Shown here: positions 28,914-36,451 of the stretch, piece after piece | How positions within the stretch are numbered: position 1 is the first letter of the stretch | How the letters are laid out: the number at the start of each line of letters is the position of its first letter | Assembly (NCBI RefSeq): GCF_016827675.1 | Contig: NZ_JAERJA010000001.1 | Location: 248,001 to 312,000, forward strand | DNA from: Nocardioides limicola | GTDB lineage: Bacteria; Actinomycetota; Actinomycetes; Propionibacteriales; Nocardioidaceae | DNA length: 64,000 nucleotides | Reading direction: 5' to 3' | The notes under the pieces: model-generated | Told to the model about the DNA's origin: nothing | The model's input: the letters and a program-made list of their open reading frames with translations, nothing else | The model's database searches: none | Translations under genes and position numbers: made by a program

Positions 28914-30644
28914 ATGTGGTCGCCCTCAGCCGTTCTTACCTCCAAGGTCTCCGACGCGATTGCTGACGCGTTCGGCGACGACCTGCGTGGGGCTGACCCC
29001 GTCTTGCGTCCGAGTCAGTTTGCCGACCTGCAGAGCAATGCGGCGCTGCCGCTTGCGAAGCGAGTCGGGATGGCGCCCAGGGACGTCGCGCAGCGGATCG
29101 TCGAGCACCTGAGGGTCGATGACGTGTGCGCGAAGGTCGAGATCAGTGGCCCAGGCTTCATAAATCTCACGCTCAGCGACGACTGGATCGCGCGCCAGGT
29201 GAGTTCGGCCGCAACCGACGCGCGGCACGGGGTTCCTCAGGAGGAGCCGCAGCGAGTCGTCATCGACTACTCGGCGCCCAACGTCGCGAAGGAGATGCAT
29301 GTCGGCCATCTCCGGACAACCGTCGTGGGCGACGCTCTTGCTCGCGTGTTGGAGTATCTCGGTCACACGGTGATCCGCCAGAACCACATTGGAGACTGGG
29401 GGACGCCCTTCGGGATGCTGATCGAGCATCTCCTCGATGTCGGTGAAGGCTCCGAGGAAGCCCGCGCGGTCGAGACCGATCCGAACGCGTTCTACCAGAC
29501 GGCACGCGTCAAGTTCGACACAGATCCATCGTTCGCCACGCGATCCAGGTCCCGGGTTGTGGCGCTTCAAGCTGGCGATAGCGAGACCCTGCGCTTGTGG
29601 GACGAGCTGGTCGAACTGTCCAAGCACTACTTCAACGCGATCTACTCCCGGCTTGGGATCACCCTCACCGACGCGGATCTGGCAGGTGAGTCCACCTACA
29701 ACCACGACCTCGGCCGGGTCTGCGAGGAACTGGAGGCCTCAGGGATCGCGACCATGAGCGATGGTGCGCTCTGCGTCTTCCTCGAGGGTTACACCGGCCG
29801 CGAGGGCAAGCCGTTGCCGCTCATCATCCGCAAGTCTGATGGCGGCTACGGCTACGGAACAACCGACCTGGCAGCGGTGCGTCACCGAGTGCGCACACTT
29901 CACGCCGAGCGGTTGATCTACGTGATCGGGGCGCCGCAATCACTCCACCTGAACATGGTGTGGGAAACCGCTCGCAAGGCCGGCTGGCTACCGCCCGACA
30001 TCACGCCGGTCCATGTCCAGATCGGTAACGTCCTTGGGGAAGACCGCAAGATCTTGAAGACCCGCTCCGGTGCCCCGTTGCGGCTGATGGCTCTGCTTGA
30101 TGAGGCCGTGGCGACAGCCCGCGCAGCGATCGACCAGGACCGGCCGGAGGTCGACGAGGCGACCCGGGCAGCGCTGGCGCCCAAGGTCGGCATCGGTGCG
30201 GTCAAGTACGCCGACCTGTCTGTTGGCCACGACAGTGAGTACGTCTTCGACCTGGAGCGGATGGTCGCCCTCAACGGCAACACCAGTCGCTATCTGCAGT
30301 ACGCCGCAGCACGCATTCGTTCGATCTTCCGCGGGTCAGGGACCGGAGCGGACGACGTCATCGCGCAGGTCAAGATCGTAGAGCCCGGTGAGCGGGCGCT
30401 CGCTCTGAAGCTGCTGAGCTTCGGTGAGGTGGTGTCCGAGGTTGGCAGCGAACTGGAGCCGCATCGGTTGTGCACCTACCTCTTCGACCTGGCGCAGACG
30501 TTCTCGGTGTTTTACGAGCAGTGCCCAGTCCTGAAGGCGGAGCCCCAGCTGCGGACGTCCCGGCTCGCGTTGTGTGCCCTGTCAATGCACGCTCTGGTCA
30601 CCGGACTCGACCTGCTCGGCATCGAGTCTCCTGAAACGATGTGA
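28914..30644 (+). CDS. argS: Arginyl-tRNA synthetase (accessory-type copy)
   Basis: 576 residues, class Ia synthetase. The N-terminal Add1 domain (residues 1-100) is followed by HVGH (129-132) in place of HIGH; the KMSKS region is degenerate, KILKTR (379-384). A DALR-type anticodon domain ends the protein. It charges tRNA-Arg with arginine. The type resembles the Streptomyces ArgRS with KPFKTR rather than mycobacterial ArgS with MSKR, so a second standard argS probably exists elsewhere (inference). It sits alone between a toxin-antitoxin pair and recombinase genes, inside direct repeats. It may be a mobile resistance or backup synthetase. Confidence 0.92.
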   Translation: MWSPSAVLTSKVSDAIADAFGDDLRGADPVLRPSQFADLQSNAALPLAKRVGMAPRDVAQRIVEHLRVDDVCAKVEISGPGFINLTLSDDWIARQVSSAATDARHGVPQEEPQRVVIDYSAPNVAKEMHVGHLRTTVVGDALARVLEYLGHTVIRQNHIGDWGTPFGMLIEHLLDVGEGSEEARAVETDPNAFYQTARVKFDTDPSFATRSRSRVVALQAGDSETLRLWDELVELSKHYFNAIYSRLGITLTDADLAGESTYNHDLGRVCEELEASGIATMSDGALCVFLEGYTGREGKPLPLIIRKSDGGYGYGTTDLAAVRHRVRTLHAERLIYVIGAPQSLHLNMVWETARKAGWLPPDITPVHVQIGNVLGEDRKILKTRSGAPLRLMALLDEAVATARAAIDQDRPEVDEATRAALAPKVGIGAVKYADLSVGHDSEYVFDLERMVALNGNTSRYLQYAAARIRSIFRGSGTGADDVIAQVKIVEPGERALALKLLSFGEVVSEVGSELEPHRLCTYLFDLAQTFSVFYEQCPVLKAEPQLRTSRLALCALSMHALVTGLDLLGIESPETM

Positions 30645-30670
30645 CAGCACACGCCGCGACTGCGCCGGTC

Positions 30671-30693
30671 CGCCCCAAACGAATGGGTGGGCG
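30671..30693 (+). terminator. Possible terminator after argS
   Basis: CGCCC and GGGCG form a 5-bp stem around a 13-base loop, followed by the T-containing TGTTTAACGATCTTTC. It is weak and lies in the 71-base gap between the convergent argS and the recombinase module. Confidence 0.3.
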
Positions 30694-30715
30694 TGTTTAA
30701 CGATCTTTCAATCCT

Positions 30716-32233
30716 TTAAATACTGCTTCCTGATGATTCGATGGATCGACCTGCGTACCGGGCCCACGGCTCGGCGGCCTTGTCGGCGTGTAGGAAGGCG
30801 ACCTGGGTGCTGTAACCGAGCGCCTCTGCCACGAGGGAGGGCGGGCACTCGAGGACGAGCTCACCGATGGCACGGTTGCGGGCGCCGAGGAGGTTGACGC
30901 CCAGGTCACGGAGCCGGTCCATCACGGTGTTGGGGTGCAGATGCCGGCCGGCCAGGGTGCTGGGAAAGAGCCACGGGCTGTCGGGCCCGGCGCCCGTGCG
31001 GAGGTTCGGCCGCGCAGCGAGGTGTTCGCGCAGCAGGGACGCGAACGGTTCCGGGACGTCGGTCGGGTGCGAGCCGAGTGTGATGCTCATGCCCGTGTCA
31101 CCGTCGTCGACCATGCTGGTCCGGAAGGTGACGACTTTGACCAGGGGCTGGGCGTAGAGCAGCAGGAGCATCGCGGCGACCCGGTAGGGGAGTGACTCGC
31201 TGGTGCCGGTCAAGAGCTCGTGGATCCAGGCGAGCCGCTGGTCCTGGCTGAGGGATGGGCTGCTCTTGGCTAATCGGTGCTGAACGGTGACCGTCGTGTT
31301 GAGGCGCGCCTTCTTCGCCACCACGAAGAATGTCCTGATCGCGCTGCGCGTGGTCGGTCCTGTGGCCAGCCACTCGTCGACATCTTGCTGCGTGCAGGTG
31401 GTTGCCGTGCGCTGGTAGGTCTCGTGGAGCCACACGAGGAACTTCACCGTCTCGGTGATCTCCTGCTTGGCCGAGTGGACCGGGCCACGCGTGGCCGCGC
31501 CTGCGGCTGCCTTGGCGCGGATCTGCCGGAGGTGGTGCCAGGTGGCGAAGTGCTGAACGGGTTGGCGCACTTCGTCCGGGAGTCCGTCAAGCTTGGCGTC
31601 GATCCATCGCTCGAAGCGGGGGAGGTAGGCGTCGCGCTGGGGGAGCAGGTCGTGGTGCTGCAGCAGTGCACGCAGATGCTCGGCTTGCTTGCCGGGCACG
31701 GAGTCGAGACCTTCGTGCGATACCGGGATGGTGCCGTCGCCGAGGCCGCGAAGTAGTTCCTGGACCTTTGATGAGCGCTTCCAGACGATGACCGACTCGG
31801 GTCGGTCCGAGGCACACAGTGCGTCGACGAGGCCGACCAGCGCAGGGGCGCTCGGTTCACCGCCGAGCAGCCCGTGGAGGTCGTCGCGCAGGGCGCAGCG
31901 GGCGCAGAGCCTGCCGCGGTGGTGTCCGGCTTCGACGTCGCAGCGCTCGCAGTGGAAGTCGTAGGGGATCTCGGCGCAAGTCGAGCAGATGGGAAGGCCG
32001 TCGGCGTTGGGTGGGCCCGGTAGCAGCCGGTCTTGGAGGCATTCGGGGCAGGTGCCGCGAGTATGGACGGCGTCGCAGTAGCAGATGTTGCAGAGCCGGC
32101 CTTCTGGCCATCTGGCTGCGAGTCGGGGGATGTTCCGGCCGCACCGCGCGCAGGGGTCGTCGCGGTTGCTCGTGGTGCGCGGGCGGCCGCGCACGGTGGA
32201 GCGAGGGGAGAGGCCGATCGGCTTCGGATCCAT
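30716..32233 (-). CDS. Zinc-ribbon protein with degenerate tyrosine-recombinase-like C-terminus
   Basis: 505 residues. Six CxxC pairs lie between residues 28 and 113 (C28/31, 48/51, 62/65, 83/86, 95/98, 110/113), giving probably three zinc ribbons. Residues 250-490 resemble a core-binding plus catalytic recombinase fold (LLLLYAQPLVKVVTF, EALGYSTQVAFLHADK). The first catalytic Arg (replaced in AQPLVK) and the HxxR box are not recognisable. It is therefore probably a non-catalytic partner. It is the last gene of the module, 15 bases after the HTH gene. Confidence 0.7.
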   Translation of the reverse strand: MDPKPIGLSPRSTVRGRPRTTSNRDDPCARCGRNIPRLAARWPEGRLCNICYCDAVHTRGTCPECLQDRLLPGPPNADGLPICSTCAEIPYDFHCERCDVEAGHHRGRLCARCALRDDLHGLLGGEPSAPALVGLVDALCASDRPESVIVWKRSSKVQELLRGLGDGTIPVSHEGLDSVPGKQAEHLRALLQHHDLLPQRDAYLPRFERWIDAKLDGLPDEVRQPVQHFATWHHLRQIRAKAAAGAATRGPVHSAKQEITETVKFLVWLHETYQRTATTCTQQDVDEWLATGPTTRSAIRTFFVVAKKARLNTTVTVQHRLAKSSPSLSQDQRLAWIHELLTGTSESLPYRVAAMLLLLYAQPLVKVVTFRTSMVDDGDTGMSITLGSHPTDVPEPFASLLREHLAARPNLRTGAGPDSPWLFPSTLAGRHLHPNTVMDRLRDLGVNLLGARNRAIGELVLECPPSLVAEALGYSTQVAFLHADKAAEPWARYAGRSIESSGSSI

Positions 32234-32248
32234 CGCGACTTCCGAGCG

Positions 32249-32581
32249 CTACTCGTCGAGGATGTTCGCGCGGCGCGGCCGGACGGTTCGGTCGAGCGAG
32301 ACGACGTTCGGTGGGGCAGCGGTGCCGGTCTTGCGGGCACGGACGTCGGCCGCGGTGGTGGTGAGCAGATCCGCGGGCGTGCACTCGAAGATGTCGCACA
32401 GGGCCGCGATCACCTGAAGCGACATCCGCTCCGGGCGCTGGTTGACGAGGCGGTAGACCTGCGGTCGGGACAGGGTGATGTCGCGTTCGGCCAGCAGGGG
32501 AATGAGGTCTGTCGTGTTGTGCAGTCCTCGCGCCGCCATCAGCTCGGCCAGCCGCCACGTGTAGTCGACCTTGCGCTTCAT
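32249..32581 (-). CDS. Small XRE-type HTH protein of the recombinase module
   Basis: 110 residues. A Cro/XRE HTH covers about residues 5-75 (WRLAELMAARGLHNTTDLIP, then RPQVYRLVNQRPERMSLQVI and FECTPADLL). A basic tail follows. The ATG overlaps the stop of the integrase gene (ATGA). It may be the directionality or regulatory factor of the element, comparable in position to TnpC of Tn554, without shown homology. Confidence 0.85.
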   Translation of the reverse strand: MKRKVDYTWRLAELMAARGLHNTTDLIPLLAERDITLSRPQVYRLVNQRPERMSLQVIAALCDIFECTPADLLTTTAADVRARKTGTAAPPNVVSLDRTVRPRRANILDE

Positions 32582-33684
32582 GATGTGCCGTCCTCAATCC
32601 TGCGTTGCATGGCTTCCGTCACCGTGCGGTCCAGCGCGCTCCTGAGCGTGGAGCGGCGGAAGTCGTCGGAGACGAACTGGTAGATCCCTGTGGTCGCCGC
32701 GTGCTCGTGGCCCAACTGGTACTGAACGAATCGCGGATCCCAACCATCCTCGAGGAGGTGGGTGGCGTACGAGCGACGGAACGAATGAAAGTCGAGACCG
32801 TCAGGGAAGCCGAGCTCCCGGCAGTAACGGGAGAGACGGCGATTTATCGTCGATTCGCCCACCAGGTAGCCCCGCTCGGTCGTGAACAAGTCTAGGGAGT
32901 CAGGTGCTCCGCGGCCGTTTGTGAGCCAGTCCTCGAAGATCCCTGGTGTCCAGTGCCACACGGTCAGAACGCTGCGCGGCTTGGGCGGGGAGGCGCGCTT
33001 CGCCTTGCCGAACCGGACCTTGCAGACACCGAACGCGCCGAACTCGCGGGCGTGAGGGTTGCGCGCGAGGTCGACTGTCTGGAGATGCCGAACCTCGTTG
33101 AACCGCAGGCCGTAGCCGTAGGCGATCTTCATCATGACTGCGTCGCGGTACGCGGCCTGCCAGCCCTTGCGCCCGGACGCGCCGATGCGTTCGACCTCGT
33201 CATCGGCGTGGTCAAACAGCGCCACGAGTTCCTCGCGTGTGTAGGGCCGCTTGTTGGGGCGGCCGTCGTACTCCTGGACGTGGGGAGCGGTGTTCCAGTC
33301 GAAGAAGACCTGGGCCGGGTGCGTGCCGAAGTACTCCTCGCAGATCCGGTCCCAGCCGTAGTCAGGGTTGCTGATGTAGCTGGTGAACGCGCGGAGTGCG
33401 GAGTGGTAGCCGCGGAGCGTCGAGTGGGAGACGTGCTTGACCGTGCGCAGGTCGGCGGAGAACTCCTCAACCATTACGGGGGTCCAGTTCCACGGGTCCT
33501 CGTTGATGTGCTCCATGAACCGCTGCACGCAGCGCAGCCGCTGCTCGATAGTGGCGAACTGCAGGTTGCGCGACAGCTGCTGGTTGCGCCAGCCGTCGAG
33601 CATCGACTGGAGCACCTGCTCATCGGGCCGGAGGATCGGCATCGACCGCACCAGGTGGACTCGTCCTGAGCCGTCAATCTGCAT
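32578..33684 (-). CDS. Tyrosine-type site-specific recombinase/integrase
   Basis: 368 residues. A SAM-like core-binding domain (about 20-110) is followed by a catalytic domain with the full set: Arg194 (YGYGLR), His300-x-x-Arg303 (HSFRR), His326 (LGH) and Tyr335 (TTGIYQF). First gene of a three-gene unit with 4-base overlap to the HTH gene. It should catalyse integration and excision. The intergenic 333 bases upstream of it hold repeat and palindrome sequences that are natural candidates for its sites. Confidence 0.93.
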   Translation of the reverse strand: MQIDGSGRVHLVRSMPILRPDEQVLQSMLDGWRNQQLSRNLQFATIEQRLRCVQRFMEHINEDPWNWTPVMVEEFSADLRTVKHVSHSTLRGYHSALRAFTSYISNPDYGWDRICEEYFGTHPAQVFFDWNTAPHVQEYDGRPNKRPYTREELVALFDHADDEVERIGASGRKGWQAAYRDAVMMKIAYGYGLRFNEVRHLQTVDLARNPHAREFGAFGVCKVRFGKAKRASPPKPRSVLTVWHWTPGIFEDWLTNGRGAPDSLDLFTTERGYLVGESTINRRLSRYCRELGFPDGLDFHSFRRSYATHLLEDGWDPRFVQYQLGHEHAATTGIYQFVSDDFRRSTLRSALDRTVTEAMQRRIEDGTS

Positions 33685-33871
33685 CGAAACTCCCGAGATC
33701 CCGGTTACGTCCAGTGATTCAATGATGCATCTGATGAGACGCCAAGGTCGTTTGTGCAGGTCAGCGGCGTGTCGCCGAGACCGTCATGTGCGCCGATCAA
33801 ACCGCCGCAGGCCGCCGTCCATGCGTGCGAGACGCCGTATCGCCGCAGCGTTTCCGCAGGTCAACGGCACT

Positions 33872-33934
33872 TTCGTCGATGCCGGCGGGGTAGTGGCCAA
33901 GAGCCTGGGTGGATGATTCATCTGATGCAATACG
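33872..33934 (+). repeat. Right copy of the imperfect 62-bp direct repeat
   Basis: Partner of 28759-28820, 52 of 62 bases the same with one gap. It ends with GATTCATCTGATGC, a motif also found in altered form at 33722. It lies 188 bases upstream of the integrase start. Confidence 0.65.
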
Positions 33935-33942
33935 CAGACTAC

Positions 33943-33963
33943 TAAGTGACATAATGTCACTTA
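33943..33963. promoter_or_regulatory. Perfect palindrome between recombinase element and yoeB
   Basis: Arms TAAGTGACAT and ATGTCACTTA, exact reverse complements, around a single A. The sequence is AT-rich against its surroundings and sits just outside the right direct repeat. Possible operator or recombination core site; this is inference. Confidence 0.55.
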
Positions 33964-34017
33964 TCGGCGATATTCATACGGGAGCCTCCGCGCTCCCGGA
34001 CCCCGGTAGATCGTCAG

Positions 34018-34278
34018 TCATCGTCCGTAGTGGTACCGGCATGCGGCGATCCGAACCTCGTCGTCGACGACCTTGTACACCAAGCGATGCTCATCGTTGA
34101 TCCGCCGTGACCAGTAGCCCTGGAACCCGTGCTTCAGCGGTTCGGGTTTGCCGATGCCCTCGTTGCCGTTGCGCATGACGTCACGGACAAGCTGATTGAT
34201 GCGCTTGAGCAACTTCCGGTCCTGCTGTTGCCACCACAGGTAGTCGTCCCAGCCCCGAGCGCTGAAGACGACCTTCAC
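34018..34278 (-). CDS. yoeB: YoeB/Txe-family toxin
   Basis: 86 residues. The family residues are visible: Glu in GKPEPLKH, Arg in EHRLVYKV, and the terminal His-Tyr in RYHYGR, which correspond to Glu46, Arg65, His83 and Tyr84 of E. coli YoeB. It is a ribosome-dependent mRNA endonuclease. GTG 34278 overlaps the antitoxin stop (GTGA). Confidence 0.93.
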   Translation of the reverse strand: MKVVFSARGWDDYLWWQQQDRKLLKRINQLVRDVMRNGNEGIGKPEPLKHGFQGYWSRRINDEHRLVYKVVDDEVRIAACRYHYGR

Positions 34279-34526
34279 TCGATGAGCTCCCGCTCCTCGC
34301 CTTTGCCGGACTCGAGCTGATCGATGGCCTCGAGGAGGCGGCGCGCGTTGGCGGGACTGCGTAGGAGGTAGGCCGTTTCCTTGAGTGACTCGTAGTCGTC
34401 AAGAGAGACGATCACGGCTGGTTCGTGCCCGGCCCGGGTGATGATGATTTCTTCTCGGTCGTTGACGACGGCGTCGAGCACCTCGGCGTACCTAGCGCGC
34501 GACTCCGTGTAGGTCATGGTCTTCAT
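34275..34526 (-). CDS. yefM: YefM-family antitoxin
   Basis: 83 residues from ATG 34526, chosen for GGAGG 5 bases upstream. N-terminal DNA-binding part MKTMTYTESRARYAEVLDAV, then EEIIITRAGHEPAVIVSLDDYESL; acidic C-terminus (GKGEERELIE). It binds YoeB and represses the operon together with it. A palindrome directly upstream fits its operator. Confidence 0.93.
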   Translation of the reverse strand: MKTMTYTESRARYAEVLDAVVNDREEIIITRAGHEPAVIVSLDDYESLKETAYLLRSPANARRLLEAIDQLESGKGEERELIE

Positions 34527-34536
34527 GGGAACCTCC

Positions 34537-34552
34537 GTACAGGAAACTGTAC
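34537..34552. promoter_or_regulatory. Putative YefM operator
   Basis: GTACAGGAAACTGTAC is a perfect 6-4-6 inverted repeat 11 bases before the yefM start. Both half-sites contain TGTAC on one strand or the other, close to the TGTACA core that E. coli YefM binds. Confidence 0.6.
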
Positions 34553-34661
34553 GCTCGAGTGTGGGGTCCGGCAACCCGTCTGGCAACCCGTCTGGCGGCC
34601 ACTGGAGTTCAGCTACTTCCGTGCCTGTAGGTGACTGGGCAATGGCGACGGCGCGGAATGA

Positions 34662-34667
34662 CATAAT
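34662..34667 (+). promoter_or_regulatory. -10 element for the nucleotidyltransferase gene
   Basis: CATAAT lies 7 bases before GTG 34675 in an AT-rich patch. It supports that GTG as a leaderless start rather than ATG 34642. Confidence 0.42.
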
Positions 34668-34674
34668 CAACACC

Positions 34675-35484
34675 GTGAGTGGCTCCCCTGGACGCGGTCC
34701 GAGTCCGGGCGGATGCGACCCTCACGAAGGTGTCGCCCCAGACGGGACCATCACCACCGGCGCCCGGCGAGACCGAGTGCCACTGGCCTTTGAGCCGGTT
34801 CTACGTGAAGTCATTTCGTCGGTGTCCCCCACCGGCGCCTCCCTCTACCTCTATGGATCGGTTGCCACCGGCACTGCTCGGGTGGGCGTCTCGGACGTCG
34901 ATCTGCTGTCGCTCGACCTGTCCGAGGCCGCCGTACTGGGCGAGCGATTGTCGGGCCTCTTCAGCGACCTCTGCCGTGGTGTCGAGATCGCCGCAGCCGC
35001 ATCTGCGGACTTCCTCGGGGATGGTGATCAGGCGTACGGCAACCGCGTCTTCCTGCGGCATTACTGCGTCCATCTCGCCGGCCCAGAACGTGCGGATGCC
35101 GCGGAGCGATACCCGGCAGATGCCCGTGCTGCCCGGGGATTCAACGGCGACCTGGACCGCCACCTGGAACGTTGGCGGCACCACCACGAGTCCACCGATG
35201 TCACCGCATCAGCGTTGGGGCGCCGCATCGGGCGCAAGACCTTGCTGGCTGTGGCCGGCATGGTCAGCGTGCACGATCGCACATGGACCACAGACCGATC
35301 GGTGGCCGCCGATCGCTGGAGCCAGATTCAGCCCGAACTCGGCCCCGGACTGGCAGAGCTGTACGACTGGGCGACCGGCATCCATCACGCGAGCCACGCC
35401 GAGATCGCCTCCGTGCTCGACGATTCCGGACTCATCCCCGCCATCGTGGACCGCTTCGCGGCACTCATCGGACTCTGGCGTTGA
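34675..35484 (+). CDS. Nucleotidyltransferase-domain protein
   Basis: 269 residues from GTG 34675. The Pol-beta-like motif GS-x(n)-D-x-D is seen as LYGSVATGTARVGVSDVDLL at about residue 58, placing it with KNTase/ANT-like enzymes. A helical C-terminal domain (from about residue 150) follows. The acceptor (antibiotic, tRNA or protein) is unknown. An ATG at 34642 would add 11 residues. It may belong to the accessory region. Confidence 0.75.
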   Translation: MSGSPGRGPSPGGCDPHEGVAPDGTITTGARRDRVPLAFEPVLREVISSVSPTGASLYLYGSVATGTARVGVSDVDLLSLDLSEAAVLGERLSGLFSDLCRGVEIAAAASADFLGDGDQAYGNRVFLRHYCVHLAGPERADAAERYPADARAARGFNGDLDRHLERWRHHHESTDVTASALGRRIGRKTLLAVAGMVSVHDRTWTTDRSVAADRWSQIQPELGPGLAELYDWATGIHHASHAEIASVLDDSGLIPAIVDRFAALIGLWR

Positions 35485-35550
35485 CGCACTGCGCCAAGGC
35501 CGGGCTCCAGCAGGTGTCCGACAGGACGCAGCCTTCGGTTCCGGCGACGA

Positions 35551-36324
35551 CTAGGACGGCCCAGCTGAGACGAAGGCGCCATCAACGAGCACCGGGACGA
35601 CCGACGAGGCGTTGAGTGCGGCGGCAACGTCCACATCCGAACCGAAGCCGTTGCTGATGAGTTCACGACCGCCAACACAGGCCCGGATGCGTTCCCCGAG
35701 GGTGTCGGCACTCGCGTCGAAGATCTCGGCGGCCACGAGTGCCTCCGGACTGAAGCCGACGTCATAGCCGCGTTCTCGCAGAGCCGAGAGAATGGCCCCA
35801 GCGCCGAGATGGTCCTCCAAGGCTGGCCGCAATGAGTTGTCGCAACTCCAACGTTCGCCAGCTGGTACCACCGCGATCGAACGCCCCGCCTCAGCCGCTG
35901 GGACCAGCCACTCGGCAACAGCCCCGGCATTGCGAAGGCACCCGATCGCGACCGTAGAGCCGCCACCCGCGAGTGACGCCGCAATGGTCGACCCGTTCGG
36001 GGACGGCAGAACCAGGCGCGGAACCGCTTCGCAAGCCATGAGATCGGTTGGCGAGAGCGAGGGAGCGGGCAATCCCCCGCTCTTGGCGGCGTCGAGCCGG
36101 CCTACCGCGAGCACCGCATCACAGGTGGCGGCGAATTCGGCGACCTGTGCCCCCTTCCAGGCATAGGGAAACACGCGGATTCCGCGCTCGACGGCGACAG
36201 TGACCGCCGTTGAGAAACTGAGAACATCGACGACTACGGCGATATCGGCTTGGGTGGCGCGTGCGCCGATTGGTCCCCACTCAAGTCGTACGTCGAACTC
36301 CCGCTGTCCGAACACGTCCGCCAT
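35551..36324 (-). CDS. 2-phosphosulfolactate phosphatase (ComB) family protein
   Basis: 257 residues with ComB-family segments VVVDVLSFSTAV, LPSPNGSTIA, GCLRNAGAVAEW, PAGERW and the C-terminal ACVGGRELISNGFGSDVDVA. ComB in methanogens removes phosphate in coenzyme M synthesis. In actinobacteria without coenzyme M the substrate is not known. TAAGTT stands 8 bases before the ATG. No other sulfolactate gene is nearby, so the name is a family label. Confidence 0.83.
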   Translation of the reverse strand: MADVFGQREFDVRLEWGPIGARATQADIAVVVDVLSFSTAVTVAVERGIRVFPYAWKGAQVAEFAATCDAVLAVGRLDAAKSGGLPAPSLSPTDLMACEAVPRLVLPSPNGSTIAASLAGGGSTVAIGCLRNAGAVAEWLVPAAEAGRSIAVVPAGERWSCDNSLRPALEDHLGAGAILSALRERGYDVGFSPEALVAAEIFDASADTLGERIRACVGGRELISNGFGSDVDVAAALNASSVVPVLVDGAFVSAGPS

Positions 36325-36451
36325 GGTGGACGAACTTAGCCTTGCACGCGCACTCCACGTGCCACGACACGAGTTTCGTCGACCTGCCAGGCAGCGTTGC
36401 CCAAGGCGGTCGGCCGGGCGCTATCTTGAGGGTGACGCTGGGAGGGCCATC

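Larger units (their letters stand above)
33685..34017. other. Non-coding end region of the recombinase element
   Basis: No gene is seen in these 333 bases. The region contains a motif copy ATGATGCATCTGATG (33722-33736), the right 62-bp repeat (33872-33934), two GCAGGTCARCGGC copies (33756-33768 and 33856-33868) and a perfect palindrome (33943-33963). This is the likely recombination and control region of the element. Confidence 0.6.

Noticed and set aside
28711..34017. Prophage
   Set aside because: A recombinase and HTH gene are present, but there are no capsid, terminase, tail or lysis genes.
28711..34017. tRNA gene as integration target
   Set aside because: No tRNA cloverleaf or T-loop consensus was recognised near either repeat.
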